Of a stretch of DNA of 64,000 bases, positions 52,608 through 61,706 are shown one piece after another. Positions within the stretch are counted from its first letter, which is position 1. Every line of letters begins with the position of its first letter. Made by a program: the position numbers and the translations under genes. The DNA is taken from assembly GCF_006715025.1 (NCBI RefSeq), contig NZ_VFMK01000001.1, forward strand, positions 310,001 to 374,000, given 5' to 3'. The notes beneath the pieces are model-generated. The model did no database searches, was not told the DNA's origin, and saw nothing but the letters and a program-made list of their open reading frames with translations. Source of the DNA: Serratia fonticola (GTDB taxonomy: Bacteria > Pseudomonadota > Gammaproteobacteria > Enterobacterales > Enterobacteriaceae).

Positions 52608-53069
52608 TTAAGGCGTAATGGTACGCATAATCGGGTTCTGCAGCGAGATCAGGGTCTCTGTTGACTGGATCTCGTCGATAGTCTGGATCTTGTTGATAAG
52701 TACCTGTTGCAGCGCATCGATCGAGCGGCACATCACCTTGATGAACACGCTGTAGTGGCCAGTGGTGTAATAGGCTTCTACCACTTCCTCCAGGCTTTCG
52801 AGTTTTTTCAGTGCTGAAGGATAGTCTTTGGCGCTCTTTAATATAATGCCAATAAAACAGCAGACGTCATAACCCAGCTGTTTTGGATTCACATCCACCC
52901 TTGCACCGGTAATGATCCCGGCCTGCTTCATCTTCTCTACCCGCACGTGAATCGTGCCAGGGCTAACGGCGAAGTTCTTGGCCAGTTCGGCGTAAGGCGT
53001 ACGGGCATTTTCCATTAAGGCGTTAAGGATGCCGCGATCGAGATTATCGATCTGATAAATTTCCGCCAT
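52608..53069 (-). CDS. asnC: Transcriptional regulator AsnC
   Basis: 153 residues from the ATG at 53069, one more than E. coli. Lrp/AsnC family: the N-terminal HTH is NARTPYAELAKNFAVSPGTI HVRVEKMKQ, and the C-terminal RAM domain binds asparagine and makes octamers (YYTTGHYSVFIKVMCRS). Activates the divergent asnA when asparagine is low. Confidence 0.97.
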   Translation of the reverse strand: MAEIYQIDNLDRGILNALMENARTPYAELAKNFAVSPGTIHVRVEKMKQAGIITGARVDVNPKQLGYDVCCFIGIILKSAKDYPSALKKLESLEEVVEAYYTTGHYSVFIKVMCRSIDALQQVLINKIQTIDEIQSTETLISLQNPIMRTITP

Positions 53070-53224
53070 TAAATCCCCCATTAATTGCTGATTGTTGAAT
53101 TATCACCGCTTAAAAATGACCGATTAAAAGTGAAAAGGCAATATTGATTGTTGGATATTGAATTGTGGTGCCATTTTGTTGCTTAATCATCGGCAATGAG
53201 ACAGGTTATTTAAGAGATACGGCA
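53070..53224. promoter_or_regulatory. Divergent asnC/asnA promoter region
   Basis: 155 bp between divergent starts. AT-rich, with TTGATTGTTGGATATTG and similar direct repeats of TTGNTTGTTG (53088 and 53142 areas), which may be AsnC sites. No exact operator can be assigned. Confidence 0.45.
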
Positions 53225-54217
53225 ATGAAAAAGCAGTTTATCCAAAAACAACAACAAATCAGCTTTGTGAAATCTTTCTTCTCCCGCCAGCTAGAGCAAC
53301 AGTTGGGTTTGATTGAGGTCCAGGCACCGATCCTCAGCCGCTTGGGTGATGGTACCCAAGATAACCTTTCTGGTAGTGAGAAAGCCGTTCAGGTGAAAGT
53401 AAAAAGCTTGCCGGAATCGACCTTTGAAGTGGTGCATTCGCTGGCAAAATGGAAACGTAAAACTCTTGGCTGTTACGATTTTAGCGCGGGTGAAGGTTTG
53501 TATACCCACATGAAAGCGTTACGCCCGGATGAAGATCGCCTGACGCCGATCCACTCGGTGTATGTTGATCAATGGGACTGGGAAAGGGTAATGGGAGATG
53601 GCGAACGTAGCCCGGCTTACCTGCAGGATACCGTTAAGCGGATTTATGACGCTATAAAAGAAACGGAAGCGGCGGTAAGCCGTGAATTTGGTCTGGCACC
53701 GTTCCTGCCAGAGCAGATTCATTTTATTCACAGCGAAACCCTGTTACAGCGTTACCCAGATTTAGATGCCAAAGGCCGCGAGCGTGCCATCGCTAAAGAA
53801 TTGGGCGCGGTATTCCTGATTGGCATCGGCGGTAAATTGTCCCATGGCAAATCCCATGATGTGCGTGCGCCGGATTATGATGACTGGACGACACCGGGTG
53901 CCGAAGGACAGAAAGGTCTCAACGGCGACATTGTGGTGTGGAACCCGGTATTGCAGGATGCGTTCGAGCTTTCTTCCATGGGGATCCGTGTTGATGCTGC
54001 GGCATTGCAACATCAGCTGACGCTGACGGATGACCTGGATCGCCTGAAGTTGGAATGGCATCAGTCGCTGTTGCGCGGTGAAATGCCGCAGACGATTGGC
54101 GGCGGCATTGGGCAATCACGACTGGTGATGTTGTTGCTGCAACTGTCGCATATTGGCCAGGTACAGTGCGGCGTGTGGGCACCGGAAGTGCGCGAGTCTA
54201 TAGAAGGGTTGCTGTAA
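53225..54217 (+). CDS. asnA: Ammonia-dependent asparagine synthetase
   Basis: 330 residues, the E. coli length, from the ATG at 53225 (MKKQFIQKQQQISFVKSFFS); the frame opens 20 codons earlier without homology. A class II aminoacyl-tRNA synthetase-like fold that makes asparagine from aspartate, ammonia and ATP. Conserved LGDGTQDNLSGSEKAV, the motif-2-like VVHSLAKWKR and GGGIGQSRLVMLLLQ (motif 3). Confidence 0.97.
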   Translation: MKKQFIQKQQQISFVKSFFSRQLEQQLGLIEVQAPILSRLGDGTQDNLSGSEKAVQVKVKSLPESTFEVVHSLAKWKRKTLGCYDFSAGEGLYTHMKALRPDEDRLTPIHSVYVDQWDWERVMGDGERSPAYLQDTVKRIYDAIKETEAAVSREFGLAPFLPEQIHFIHSETLLQRYPDLDAKGRERAIAKELGAVFLIGIGGKLSHGKSHDVRAPDYDDWTTPGAEGQKGLNGDIVVWNPVLQDAFELSSMGIRVDAAALQHQLTLTDDLDRLKLEWHQSLLRGEMPQTIGGGIGQSRLVMLLLQLSHIGQVQCGVWAPEVRESIEGLL

Positions 54218-54219
54218 CG

Positions 54220-55683
54220 TTAGCGCCGCCAGCGGCGCATTAAACGGCTTTTTAACCCGGTATCAAAGCGCCAGATATGATCGAAGATGCGCATGATACC
54301 GGGTTTACCATAAGCCGACATCGCCACCGCATGAAAGCGTTGTTGGTGACTTTGCTGCTGTTGTTTTACTTTCTTTATCACCTCATCCGGCAATCGCTGA
54401 GCAATAAAGTCGGAAATAATCACCGCATCGGCATCAAACCAATCGCTTTCTGCCATTTTTGTCACCGTTGCGTTCAGGCAGGCCGCCAAATCGGTTCCCC
54501 CTCGAAAATGCTGGCCCAAAAAGCGCACTGCCTGTTCAATGCCGCTGGCTGCCGTCAATTCATAGTGCACAATCTGGTTGGCAAACAACATGATGTAACA
54601 ACGGCGGTTGTCGGCCAACGCGATACGTAATAACGCCAGACAAAAGGCTTTGGCACATTGTTCATTAAAACCGCCCATCGAACCGGAAGTATCGACACAA
54701 ACAATAAATGGCCCGCGAGGTTGCTGATCCTGTTGCTGATGGGTGACCTGGCGCATCAGGATCTGTTCCTGCCAGGCGTCGCCCTGCAAGCGGTAACTCA
54801 GCAGCCGCTTTTCCAGTAGCCGCCGGTAAAACTCGAATTCCAACTCTTCAATACCCAGCGTGGCCAGCTCTGGCGGTAATAACCGCAGAATATCGTCACT
54901 CTGGTGAATACCGCTGACTTCTTCTGGCTGAATGGCAGGAACCTGAACCATTACCCGAAACGGCTCAGGTTGTGCATCCTGTTGTGGCACGGCCTTGGCT
55001 TCATAGCTGCGCCCCAACTGCTGAGCCAGCTTTTGTAATTCGGGTTGTTGTTGCAGGAAGTTGCCATATTCCACCAGCCGTTGGTAGTCACCGCGTTGCA
55101 AGTGGCCTTTGCTCATATCCCATAATCGGCCTGCGGCGGTGTCATTCTCTGCCAGAACCGGCTCCAGTGCCCCGCTTAATGCCAATCGTTCCTGCAGTTC
55201 GGCCATTAACTGTTCTCGCTCCTGATCCAGCAACTGGTGGTGCAACATCGTGGCCTGTAATGTCAGGCTGATGCGCCAACGCTGTAAAAACAGGGTCTGG
55301 AAACTGCCATCAAGGGGATGGTTGGCCAGATCGGCGGTATCGACCAGTTTTCTCGCCTGCTCATAAAACGGCGAAATCAGTTGGCGTAGTAAGTCGAGCG
55401 TATCGTTGAGATTATGGAAGAACTGAGAGGGGGTTTCCAACTGGCATTGCTGGTAACGGTAAAACTCCTGTGCCAACGCCGGGGGCACCATGGCCTGGTG
55501 AACCCGCTCTTTTAGTTGCCGTTTCCAACGGGGAAGATCGTGGTTCAGCGCCCGGCGTATTGCCGGGAATTTATTGAAATACACCATTAGCTGTGGGGCG
55601 GCTAACATGCCAATGATCATCTCTTCGATCAGTTCCCCTTCGGCGATCGACAGCAGCAGATCGAGCGTTTCAAGGCTGAGCAT
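54220..55683 (-). CDS. viaA: VWA-domain protein ViaA
   Basis: 487 residues (E. coli about 483). The N-terminal half is helical. The C-terminal von Willebrand A domain has the MIDAS motif DTSGSM (start about residue 330) and GGTDLAACL, for divalent metal binding. Partner and stimulator of the MoxR ATPase RavA; acts on respiratory complexes and influences aminoglycoside uptake in E. coli. It starts 2 bases after ravA ends. Confidence 0.95.
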   Translation of the reverse strand: MLSLETLDLLLSIAEGELIEEMIIGMLAAPQLMVYFNKFPAIRRALNHDLPRWKRQLKERVHQAMVPPALAQEFYRYQQCQLETPSQFFHNLNDTLDLLRQLISPFYEQARKLVDTADLANHPLDGSFQTLFLQRWRISLTLQATMLHHQLLDQEREQLMAELQERLALSGALEPVLAENDTAAGRLWDMSKGHLQRGDYQRLVEYGNFLQQQPELQKLAQQLGRSYEAKAVPQQDAQPEPFRVMVQVPAIQPEEVSGIHQSDDILRLLPPELATLGIEELEFEFYRRLLEKRLLSYRLQGDAWQEQILMRQVTHQQQDQQPRGPFIVCVDTSGSMGGFNEQCAKAFCLALLRIALADNRRCYIMLFANQIVHYELTAASGIEQAVRFLGQHFRGGTDLAACLNATVTKMAESDWFDADAVIISDFIAQRLPDEVIKKVKQQQQSHQQRFHAVAMSAYGKPGIMRIFDHIWRFDTGLKSRLMRRWRR

Positions 55684-55685
55684 AT

Positions 55686-57194
55686 TTACTGGCCGCGCAT
55701 CTGCTGATGCTGCTGTTTGATTTGTTCGGCAACCTGCAACAAGCTGGCTTCAATTTTCGCTAAACCGGTGGCGGGGGTGAACAGACAAGGCTGATGTTGG
55801 CTGAACAACCGCCGCTGTTCTGCCAGGCGTTGTCCCAGCGTTTCAATTTCATCCAGCAGTTCCTGAGGGACGGCCCCTGTGGGTTTACCCGGAAGGGAAA
55901 GCAAGGCTGGCTGGCGGCTGACATCCAGCACGGTCAGGTGCAGTTGTTCATCGACGTCCAGCTCGATCTGCTGGGCAAATCCAATACCGTTGAGCTTGGC
56001 ACGGACATCACCCCCCTTTTGCAGCCAGTTTTCCAGCATACTGCTTTCGATACTCAGATGGTTAACCTGGATATCGTGCAGTTGCAGTGGTTTTTGTAGC
56101 AGTAGCGTCAAGGTGGTGCCGTTGAGGGGCTGTTCCAGCACGTATTGTGGCTTGCGGCTGAACATTCCGCCTTTTTTTACCAGAGTGATCGCCTGGCGAT
56201 GACTTTGTTGCTGCTGATGCTGCATCCAGCGAGTGTGAAGTTGTTGCAACTGGATGAGTAACGTTTGTTGCTGATAGGCCTGCTCACACAACAGCTGATC
56301 AACCTGTTGCTGCAACAGCTTTAACGAGGTCAGATCGTGCCATAGGCAATCTTTCAACAGCATTAAATCCAGCGGTACGATGCTTTCGCGGCCGCTGAAA
56401 AATGCGCAAGCCTGCAGCAATCTCAATGATTTCTTCCAACGACGGTCGGAAACATAAGGTGCCTGATCCAACGCATCCAGCCGCTGGCGCAGCAAGAAGA
56501 TCAGCTCAAAGCAGTTTTCCGGCAGTTTGACCTTATCAATCTGCGCTTGCCACTGGTGGAACTCTTCATCGCTGATACTCAGCGCCTCTGGCACCGTGTT
56601 TTCGCTCTCGTTCTGGCGGCTGACCAGCAGGGAACGGAAGTTCTGTTTATCCTGCACCTTATCCAGCCACAGACGGATCAGCATGCGATCGTAAAGCGCT
56701 TCCAGGCTGCTGTCAGCATCAGGTAATTCATTAGAAGCTGTTACCAGCAGGCGTAGCGGGATCCTCTCTTCACTGTTACCGTTGCGGAATCGGCGTTCGT
56801 TGATCGCCGTGAGTAGGGTATTGAGAATGGCCGGCCCGGCTTTCCAGATTTCATCAAGAAAAACGATCTCTGCTTCGGGCAGATAACCGGTGGTCAGGCG
56901 TTGGTAGCGGCCTTCATCTTTCAGGGCCTGGATCGACAGCGGGCCAAATACCTCTTCCGGCGTGGAAAAGCGCGTCATCAGGTATTCAAATGAACGGGCA
57001 CTGCGGAAGGCAAACTTTAACCGGCGAGCAATCAGGCTCTTGGCAATACCCGGAGGGCCAAGCAGGAAAACGCTTTCGCCGCACAGCGCCGCCAGCAAGC
57101 AAAGCCTGATAGCTTCCTGTCGTTCATAGAGACCGCTCTCCAGCGCACTGCTGAGGCGGGAAATTCGTTCTGCCAGAAGTGATGATGACGCCAT
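55686..57194 (-). CDS. ravA: MoxR AAA+ ATPase RavA
   Basis: 502 residues from the ATG at 57194 (MASSSLLAERISRLSS); the frame extends 24 codons upstream without homology. Walker A GPPGIAKS, Walker B IVFLDEIWKA, sensor 1 LVTASNELPDADSS and arginine-finger region YVSDRRWKK. The C-terminal triple-helix and LARA-like domain (about 330-440) in E. coli binds LdcI. First gene of the ravA-viaA operon. Confidence 0.95.
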   Translation of the reverse strand: MASSSLLAERISRLSSALESGLYERQEAIRLCLLAALCGESVFLLGPPGIAKSLIARRLKFAFRSARSFEYLMTRFSTPEEVFGPLSIQALKDEGRYQRLTTGYLPEAEIVFLDEIWKAGPAILNTLLTAINERRFRNGNSEERIPLRLLVTASNELPDADSSLEALYDRMLIRLWLDKVQDKQNFRSLLVSRQNESENTVPEALSISDEEFHQWQAQIDKVKLPENCFELIFLLRQRLDALDQAPYVSDRRWKKSLRLLQACAFFSGRESIVPLDLMLLKDCLWHDLTSLKLLQQQVDQLLCEQAYQQQTLLIQLQQLHTRWMQHQQQQSHRQAITLVKKGGMFSRKPQYVLEQPLNGTTLTLLLQKPLQLHDIQVNHLSIESSMLENWLQKGGDVRAKLNGIGFAQQIELDVDEQLHLTVLDVSRQPALLSLPGKPTGAVPQELLDEIETLGQRLAEQRRLFSQHQPCLFTPATGLAKIEASLLQVAEQIKQQHQQMRGQ

Positions 57195-57417
57195 AAAATC
57201 GTTCGCGTTGTCCAGGAGTAAACGCCTGCCAAGCAGGCTGACAGCCAATCTTGATGGAGAATCCAATGATAAACCACCATTATTTTTAGCAGTATAGCTT
57301 GTTGATTAGTAAAATTTTTCTATTATCAAAAAGAGTGCCGGTTCACATTTTGTTTATTTTTTGGGGCAGATATAAGAGTAGGCAAGCACTATAAATGGTG
57401 CATACTGTGCGCCTTCT

Positions 57418-57519
57418 ATCCCGTCGTATTTCAATATTACAGCGTTGTTGGCTGCACTTACTCTCCTCGGTCACTTACTTAAGTAAGCTCAAGGGGATGT
57501 CATGTGAAATACATAGGGC
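57418..57519. repeat. Internally shortened ERIC element upstream of kup
   Basis: Ends TATCCCGTCGTATTTCAATA and GTGAAATACATAGGGCA, core TCTCCTCGGTCACTTACT and GTAAGCTCAAGGGGATG. About 102 bp; it lacks some 20 bp of the right arm. Confidence 0.8.
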
Positions 57520-57607
57520 AGTGAGGGCGTAGCGGAATGTAGGGCCCATATCTTTGGCCTGATGCGGATGCGTCGGCTGGCAGATTATCTCGCAAAAGAA
57601 ACAAATT

Positions 57608-59476
57608 ATGAGTACAGAAAATAAACAGGCTTTGTCGGCGGTTACTCTGGCGGCGATTGGTGTCGTTTACGGTGATATTGGTACTAGTCCGCTTTATACC
57701 TTAAGAGAGTGTTTTTCCGGCCATTATGGCTTTGATGTCCGTCCGGATGTGGTCTTTGGTTTTCTTTCTCTGATCTTCTGGATGCTGATTGTTATCGTTT
57801 CCCTGAAGTACCTCACTTATGTGATGCGTGCAGATAACGCCGGTGAGGGGGGGATCTTGACGTTAATGTCCCTGGCTGGGCGCAATACATCGGCGCGGAC
57901 AACCTCATTATTGGTGATCCTTGGCCTTATTGGCGGCAGTTTCTTTTATGGTGAGGTGGTTATCACCCCGGCCATATCGGTCATGTCGGCGATTGAAGGG
58001 CTGGAGATTGCGGCACCTTCCCTGGACCCCTATATCGTTCCCTTATCCATTCTGGTATTGACCTTATTATTTGTGATCCAGAAGCACGGTACCGGTAGCG
58101 TGGGTAAGCTGTTTGCTCCCGTCATGTTGCTGTGGTTTATCGTGTTGGCGGTATTGGGTGCGCGCAGCATCATTGCCAACCCGGAAGTGCTGCAAGCGCT
58201 GAACCCGAAATGGGCACTCAACTTCTTTGTGGAATATAAGAAGGTGTCGTTCTTTGCTCTGGGTGCGGTTGTACTGTCAATTACCGGTGTAGAAGCGCTC
58301 TATGCGGATATGGGCCATTTTGGTAAATTCCCGATTCGCTTGGCCTGGTTCTCCGTGGTATTGCCTTCGTTGGTACTCAATTACTTCGGTCAAGGGGCAT
58401 TACTGCTGAAAAACCCAGAGGCTATCAAGAATCCGTTCTTCCTGCTGGCTCCCGATTGGGCATTGATACCGTTATTGATTTTGGCGACGCTGGCCACGGT
58501 TATCGCCTCGCAGGCGGTGATCTCCGGCGTATTCTCGTTGACTCGCCAGGCAGTTCGCCTGGGGTATCTGTCACCGATGCGTATCATTCATACCTCGGAA
58601 ATGGAATCTGGTCAGATCTATATTCCGGTGATTAACTGGACGCTGTATCTCGCCGTGGTGTTGGTGATTGTCGGTTTCGAACACTCCAGCAATCTGGCCG
58701 CGGCCTACGGTATTGCGGTAACCGGTACCATGGTCCTGACCAGCATTCTGGTGACCTCGGTCGCGATCAAAAACTGGCATTGGAACCGTTTTCTGGCGGT
58801 CGGAATTCTGTTTATTCTGTTGATTATTGATGTACCGATGTTCTCAGCCAACGCCCTGAAACTGTTCTCTGGCGGCTGGTTGCCGCTGACGCTGGCCTTG
58901 GTGATGTTTATTATCATGACCACCTGGAAGAGCGAACGTTTCCGCCTGCTGCGGCGTATGCATGAGCACGGGAACTCCCTTGAGGCGCTGATTGCTTCGC
59001 TGGAAAAATCCCCGCCGGTGCGCGTGCCTGGCACCGCTGTGTTCATGTCGCGTGCTATCAACGTGATCCCGTTTGCGCTGTTGCATAACCTCAAGCACAA
59101 CAAAGTGCTGCATGAGCGCGTGGTATTATTGACCCTGCGCACTGAAGATGCGCCTTATGTGCATAACGTCCGGCGGGTTACTATCGAACAGTTGTCACCG
59201 ACCTTCTGGCGCGTGGTGGCCAGCTACGGCTGGCGTGAAACGCCAAACGTTGAGGAGGTTTTCCACCGTTGCGGGTTGGAAGGGTTGCCATGCCGGATGA
59301 TGGAGACATCGTTCTTTATGTCGCATGAATCGCTGATTCTGACCAAACGGCCATGGTATCTGTTCCTGCGCGGTAAGCTGTTTATGGCCTTGAGCCGTAA
59401 CGCACTGCGAGCTGCCGATCAGTTTGAGATCCCACCAAACCGGGTCATCGAGCTAGGAACCCAGGTCGAGATATAA
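57608..59476 (+). CDS. kup: Low-affinity potassium transporter Kup
   Basis: 622 residues, the E. coli length. A KUP-type K+:H+ symporter with 12 hydrophobic segments up to about residue 455 and a cytoplasmic C-terminal domain. Conserved GVVYGDIGTSPLYTLRE, GEGGILTLMSL, FFYGEVVITPAISVMSA and GVEALYADMGHFG. Active at low pH or high osmolarity. Starts at ATG 57608; the ravA-kup gap contains the shortened ERIC copy. Confidence 0.97.
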   Translation: MSTENKQALSAVTLAAIGVVYGDIGTSPLYTLRECFSGHYGFDVRPDVVFGFLSLIFWMLIVIVSLKYLTYVMRADNAGEGGILTLMSLAGRNTSARTTSLLVILGLIGGSFFYGEVVITPAISVMSAIEGLEIAAPSLDPYIVPLSILVLTLLFVIQKHGTGSVGKLFAPVMLLWFIVLAVLGARSIIANPEVLQALNPKWALNFFVEYKKVSFFALGAVVLSITGVEALYADMGHFGKFPIRLAWFSVVLPSLVLNYFGQGALLLKNPEAIKNPFFLLAPDWALIPLLILATLATVIASQAVISGVFSLTRQAVRLGYLSPMRIIHTSEMESGQIYIPVINWTLYLAVVLVIVGFEHSSNLAAAYGIAVTGTMVLTSILVTSVAIKNWHWNRFLAVGILFILLIIDVPMFSANALKLFSGGWLPLTLALVMFIIMTTWKSERFRLLRRMHEHGNSLEALIASLEKSPPVRVPGTAVFMSRAINVIPFALLHNLKHNKVLHERVVLLTLRTEDAPYVHNVRRVTIEQLSPTFWRVVASYGWRETPNVEEVFHRCGLEGLPCRMMETSFFMSHESLILTKRPWYLFLRGKLFMALSRNALRAADQFEIPPNRVIELGTQVEI

Positions 59477-59479
59477 ATG

Positions 59480-59502
59480 AAGGCTCCGTATTACGGAGCC
59501 TT
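59480..59502 (+). terminator. First hairpin after kup
   Basis: AAGGCTCCGTA TTACGGAGCCTT, 4 bases past the stop. There is no T run, so it may act as an mRNA 3' stem more than a terminator. Confidence 0.6.
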
Positions 59503-59612
59503 GAGGTTGATGAAAAAGAACCCGAGATACCTGGGGCTCGCGTTCCGGTGGCTTACGCCACGACGACCTCATCGGCACGTTTTCCCTAATATCTGACTTT
59601 GTCAGCCGTCTG

Positions 59613-59640
59613 AAGGCTCCGTATCTGCGGAGCCTTTTTG
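59613..59640 (+). terminator. Second hairpin after kup, with T run
   Basis: AAGGCTCCG tatctg CGGAGCCTTTTT. It shares the stem TGAAGGCTCCGTAT with the hairpin 133 bases upstream but has a T tract, so it is the likely real terminator. Confidence 0.85.
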
Positions 59641-59657
59641 TTTTCTTGTCGAATGCG

Positions 59658-59673
59658 AGCGAAACGTTTCGAT
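59658..59673. promoter_or_regulatory. RbsR-type operator, distal
   Basis: AGCGAAACGTTTCGAT, a LacI-family palindrome matching the E. coli RbsR site CAGCGAAACGTTTCGCTG with one changed end base. It lies 79 bases upstream of an identical core. Confidence 0.75.
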
Positions 59674-59686
59674 GGCGATCACATTT
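59665..59686 (+). promoter_or_regulatory. Possible CRP site of the rbs operon
   Basis: GTTTCGATGGCGATCACATTT: the right half TCACATTT is perfect and the left half is poor. It overlaps the distal RbsR palindrome. Confidence 0.5.
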
Positions 59687-59736
59687 CGGTTACCGCGCTA
59701 TTGCCTTTCCCTGATGTTTTTTTAAACTCCTTTAAG

Positions 59737-59752
59737 AGCGAAACGTTTCGCT
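59737..59752. promoter_or_regulatory. RbsR-type operator, proximal
   Basis: AGCGAAACGTTTCGCT, a perfect palindrome 16 bases before the rbsD ATG. It matches the known RbsR operator of E. coli. Confidence 0.85.
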
Positions 59753-59767
59753 GTTGGAGTGAAAATC

Positions 59768-60187
59768 ATGAAAAAAGGCGTACTACTAAATTCTGAAGTT
59801 TCTGCGGTTATTTCCCGCCTCGGCCACACCGATCAGATCACCATTTGCGATGCGGGATTGCCGATCCCGGCAGTAACGCAGCGTATCGATCTGGCTCTGA
59901 CTCAAGGCGTGCCGACATTCTTACAGGTGGTTGGGGTGGTCACGCAGGAAATGCAGGTAGAAAGCGCCATCCTGGCGGAAGAGATTGTTAAACAGAATCC
60001 GCCACTCCATGAAGCGTTGTTGGCTCAACTGACACAACTTGGTCAACTCCAGGGAAACACCATCAGCATACGCTATATCAGCCACAGCGCTTTCAAAGCG
60101 CAAACGGAACACAGCCGGGCCGTGATCCGCAGCGGAGAATGTTCGCCTTACGCGAATGTGATCCTTTGTGCCGGCGTAACTTTCTGA
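59768..60187 (+). CDS. rbsD: D-ribose pyranase
   Basis: 139 residues, the E. coli length, from the ATG at 59768 (MKKGVLLNSEVSAVISRLGH); a GTG three codons earlier is less likely, since GGAG lies 8 bases ahead of the ATG. Converts beta-pyranose to beta-furanose ribose for the kinase. Conserved HTDQITICDAGLPIP and IRSGECSPYANVILCAGV. Confidence 0.96.
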   Translation: MKKGVLLNSEVSAVISRLGHTDQITICDAGLPIPAVTQRIDLALTQGVPTFLQVVGVVTQEMQVESAILAEEIVKQNPPLHEALLAQLTQLGQLQGNTISIRYISHSAFKAQTEHSRAVIRSGECSPYANVILCAGVTF

Positions 60188-60194
60188 GGCATTT

Positions 60195-61700
60195 ATGCAA
60201 CCTTTACTGCAACTGAAAGGGATAGATAAAGCCTTTCCCGGCGTGAAGGCGCTTTCTGGTGCCGCTCTCAGCGTCTATCCCGGCAGGGTGATGGCACTGG
60301 TGGGGGAAAACGGTGCCGGAAAGTCCACCATGATGAAAGTACTGACGGGCATTTACAGTAAAGATGCTGGTAGTCAGTATTTTCTCGGTAAAGAAGTGGC
60401 CTTCAACGGGCCAAAGGATTCGCAGGAAGCAGGTATTGGTATTATCCACCAGGAACTGAACCTGATCCCGCAACTGACCATTGCCGAGAACATCTTTCTT
60501 GGCCGTGAGTTTGTTAACCGTTTTGGCCGTATCGATTGGAAACGCATGTATGCCGAAGCGGACAAACTGCTGGCGCGGCTGAATTTGCGTTACAGCAGCC
60601 ACCGGTTAGTCGGGGAATTGTCGATTGGCGATCAGCAAATGGTGGAAATTGCCAAGGTGCTGAGCTTTGAATCCAAAGTCATCATTATGGATGAACCGAC
60701 CGACGCGCTGACCGATACTGAAACTGCCTCGTTGTTTAAAGTGATCAACGAGTTGAAGGCCGAAGGCCGTGGCATCGTTTATATTTCGCATCGCCTGAAA
60801 GAGATCTTTGAAATCTGTGACGATGTGACCGTCTTCCGTGATGGACAGTTTATCGCCGAGCGTCCGGTTGCCGAGTTGCAGGAAGATACGCTGATTGAAA
60901 TGATGGTTGGCCGTAAGCTGGAAGAACAGTATCCGCGTCTGAATCAGCCGCGTGGTGAAAAGCGTCTGCAGGTGAGCCATGTTTCTGGCCCTGGCGTACA
61001 CGATGTCAGCTTTACTCTGTATCGCGGCGAGATTTTGGGGGTTGCGGGCCTGATGGGGGCTGGCCGCACTGAGTTAATGAAGATCCTTTACGGCGCGGCA
61101 CCACGTAAAAGCGGCACGGTGAATCTGGATGGCCATGAAGTAGTAACGCATTCCCCTCAAGACGGTTTGGCAAACGGCATTGTCTATATTTCCGAAGATC
61201 GTAAGCGTGATGGTCTGGTATTGGGGATGTCAGTCAAAGAAAACATGTCTCTGACCGCATTGCGTTATTTCAGCCGCGCGGGTGGTAGCCTGAAACAGGC
61301 TGATGAAAAGCTGGCGGTGAGTGATTTCATTCGCTTGTTCAATATCAAAACGCCCTCAATGGAACAGCCTATTGGTCTGCTTTCCGGCGGGAATCAGCAG
61401 AAAGTGGCGATAGCCCGTGGTTTGATGACCCGGCCTAAGGTGTTGATCCTCGACGAACCGACACGTGGCGTCGACGTAGGGGCGAAGAAAGAGATCTATC
61501 AGTTAATCAACCAGTTCAAGCAGGAAGGGCTGAGCATCATTCTCGTGTCTTCGGAAATGCCGGAGGTGCTGGGAATGAGTGACCGTATCCTGGTGATGCA
61601 TGAAGGGCATCTCAGCGGTGAATTCCCGATTGAACAGGCCACCCAGGAAGTGCTGATGGCAGCCGCCGTTGGCAAGCAATACGGCGTAAAGCAGGAGTAA
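60195..61700 (+). CDS. rbsA: Ribose ABC transporter ATPase
   Basis: 501 residues with two fused ABC domains. The first Walker A is GENGAGKST and the first signature LSIGDQQ. The second domain has the degenerate Walker A GLMGAGRTE, typical of sugar importers of this class, and the signature LLSGGNQQK with LILDEPTRGVDVG. Works with RbsC and RbsB. Confidence 0.97.
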   Translation: MQPLLQLKGIDKAFPGVKALSGAALSVYPGRVMALVGENGAGKSTMMKVLTGIYSKDAGSQYFLGKEVAFNGPKDSQEAGIGIIHQELNLIPQLTIAENIFLGREFVNRFGRIDWKRMYAEADKLLARLNLRYSSHRLVGELSIGDQQMVEIAKVLSFESKVIIMDEPTDALTDTETASLFKVINELKAEGRGIVYISHRLKEIFEICDDVTVFRDGQFIAERPVAELQEDTLIEMMVGRKLEEQYPRLNQPRGEKRLQVSHVSGPGVHDVSFTLYRGEILGVAGLMGAGRTELMKILYGAAPRKSGTVNLDGHEVVTHSPQDGLANGIVYISEDRKRDGLVLGMSVKENMSLTALRYFSRAGGSLKQADEKLAVSDFIRLFNIKTPSMEQPIGLLSGGNQQKVAIARGLMTRPKVLILDEPTRGVDVGAKKEIYQLINQFKQEGLSIILVSSEMPEVLGMSDRILVMHEGHLSGEFPIEQATQEVLMAAAVGKQYGVKQE

Positions 61701-61706
61701 TCAGAT

